Shown here in pieces: positions 47,736 to 49,045 of a stretch of 49,045 nt of DNA (position 1 is the stretch's first letter; every line of letters starts with the position of its first letter). The position numbers and the translations under genes were made by a program. The stretch is from JAUSIF01 sp036556265 (GTDB lineage Bacteria; Pseudomonadota; Alphaproteobacteria; Rhizobiales; Xanthobacteraceae): positions 1-49,045 of the forward strand of contig DATBJU010000038.1 of the NCBI GenBank assembly GCA_036556265.1, given 5' to 3'. The notes beneath the pieces are model-generated. The model did not search any database, was not told the DNA's origin, and saw only the letters and a program-made list of their open reading frames with translations.

Positions 47736-48088
47736 GCCGTTCCGGTTCGCCGCCGTCTCGGCGGGATGGCGCGCCGGTCAAGCTCCTTCAACGACCTCTG
47801 GTCGCTCGGTTCTGGCGCATGCCGGAATCGGGGAGTTTCGACGGCTCTCCGGTCCGGAGAGACGGGGGCGAAAGCCCAGCTGTTTGAAGCTGTGAATCGG
47901 GAAGAAAGAGAAACGTAGGCGGCGGGGTCCTTGCGGGCCTTCCACCTGGCGGGCGCAAGCACGTGCGGGAGAAGGCCAGTACGAGACTTCGGCGGTCCTA
48001 CGTTTCGATAAGTTCAAGCCGCTCGATCGCAAGATCGGCGTGCTTGGGACTCGTCAATGAAATGTAGTGACCGAGCCGATCAGATCTC
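47736..48088 (+). other. rrn leader with nested inverted repeats
   Basis: The transcribed leader contains a perfect 10-bp inverted repeat, GAAACGTAGG (47910-47919) and CCTACGTTTC (47997-48006). It encloses a second pair, GGCCTT (47936-47941) and AAGGCC (47972-47977). Nearer the 16S start, GATCGGC (48033-48039) can pair with GCCGATC (48075-48081). I recall a very similar GAAACGT...ACGTTTC leader in Bradyrhizobium. Likely roles are RNase III processing, antitermination or ribosome-assembly folding. Confidence 0.6.

Positions 48089-49045
<957 letters not shown>

Overview
This window is a GC-rich chromosomal segment of an alphaproteobacterium of the order Hyphomicrobiales (Rhizobiales), probably on the Bradyrhizobium/Rhodopseudomonas/Xanthobacteraceae side. 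The evidence is the partial 16S rRNA at the right end, CarD, CobS/CobT, a SUV3-type helicase, DUF4167, the argJ-mutT and prfA-prmC pairs, and an rrn leader of a layout I recall from that group. Species assignment would need a 16S database comparison. Almost everything here is housekeeping. I see no phage, plasmid, CRISPR, toxin-antitoxin, secondary-metabolite or defence locus, and I do not claim a new system.

Layout, left to right. Positions 1-8 kb: a tRNA-Arg(CCU) cut by the window edge, a secreted M48 zinc protease lipoprotein with a LysM-like tail, and then, on the minus strand, a SUV3-like RNA helicase, an S4 RNA-binding protein, ferredoxin FdxA and the RNA polymerase-binding regulator CarD. 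Positions 7-13 kb: DUF3108 protein, ribosomal protein L28, a secreted phytase-esterase-like protein, and the cobaltochelatase pair cobS-cobT. At 12.4-12.9 kb is a deletion scar in which a truncated short-chain dehydrogenase is fused tail-to-tail with the last codons of a DctM-type TRAP permease. Positions 12.9-19.3 kb: a J-domain protein and BolA (divergent), a CorC/HlyC-type membrane protein in one overlapping operon with aroB and aroK, then xerD preceded by a tiny membrane protein, and accA.

Positions 19.4-29.8 kb: a lipoprotein L,D-transpeptidase, secA, a parvulin-type isomerase, argJ, mutT, a lone Flp pilin, an NDUFAF5-like methyltransferase, comF, a Nit2-type amidase and a DUF1178 protein. 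Positions 29.8-34.2 kb: a TAXI-type TRAP transporter (fused permease plus binding protein) and an EamA exporter, the most accessory-looking block. Positions 34.2-47.5 kb: ubiG, lysC, ptsP (nitrogen PTS enzyme I), prfA, prmC, the DUF4167 RNA-binding-like protein, a MOSC protein, clpB with a candidate heat-shock promoter, a REP-like palindromic repeat, and an M23 murein endopeptidase. From 47.7 kb an rrn operon begins, with a strong promoter, a structured leader and the first 957 nt of 16S rRNA.

Functional links visible here: PrmC methylates the release factor encoded just upstream (PrfA). AroK and AroB serve one pathway. CobS and CobT form one chelatase complex. The TAXI binding protein delivers substrate to the adjacent permease. 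SecA and the parvulin both serve protein export. Gene packing is tight, with many 4-bp ATGA overlaps and several convergent genes that abut or overlap. Several genes use TTG or GTG starts.
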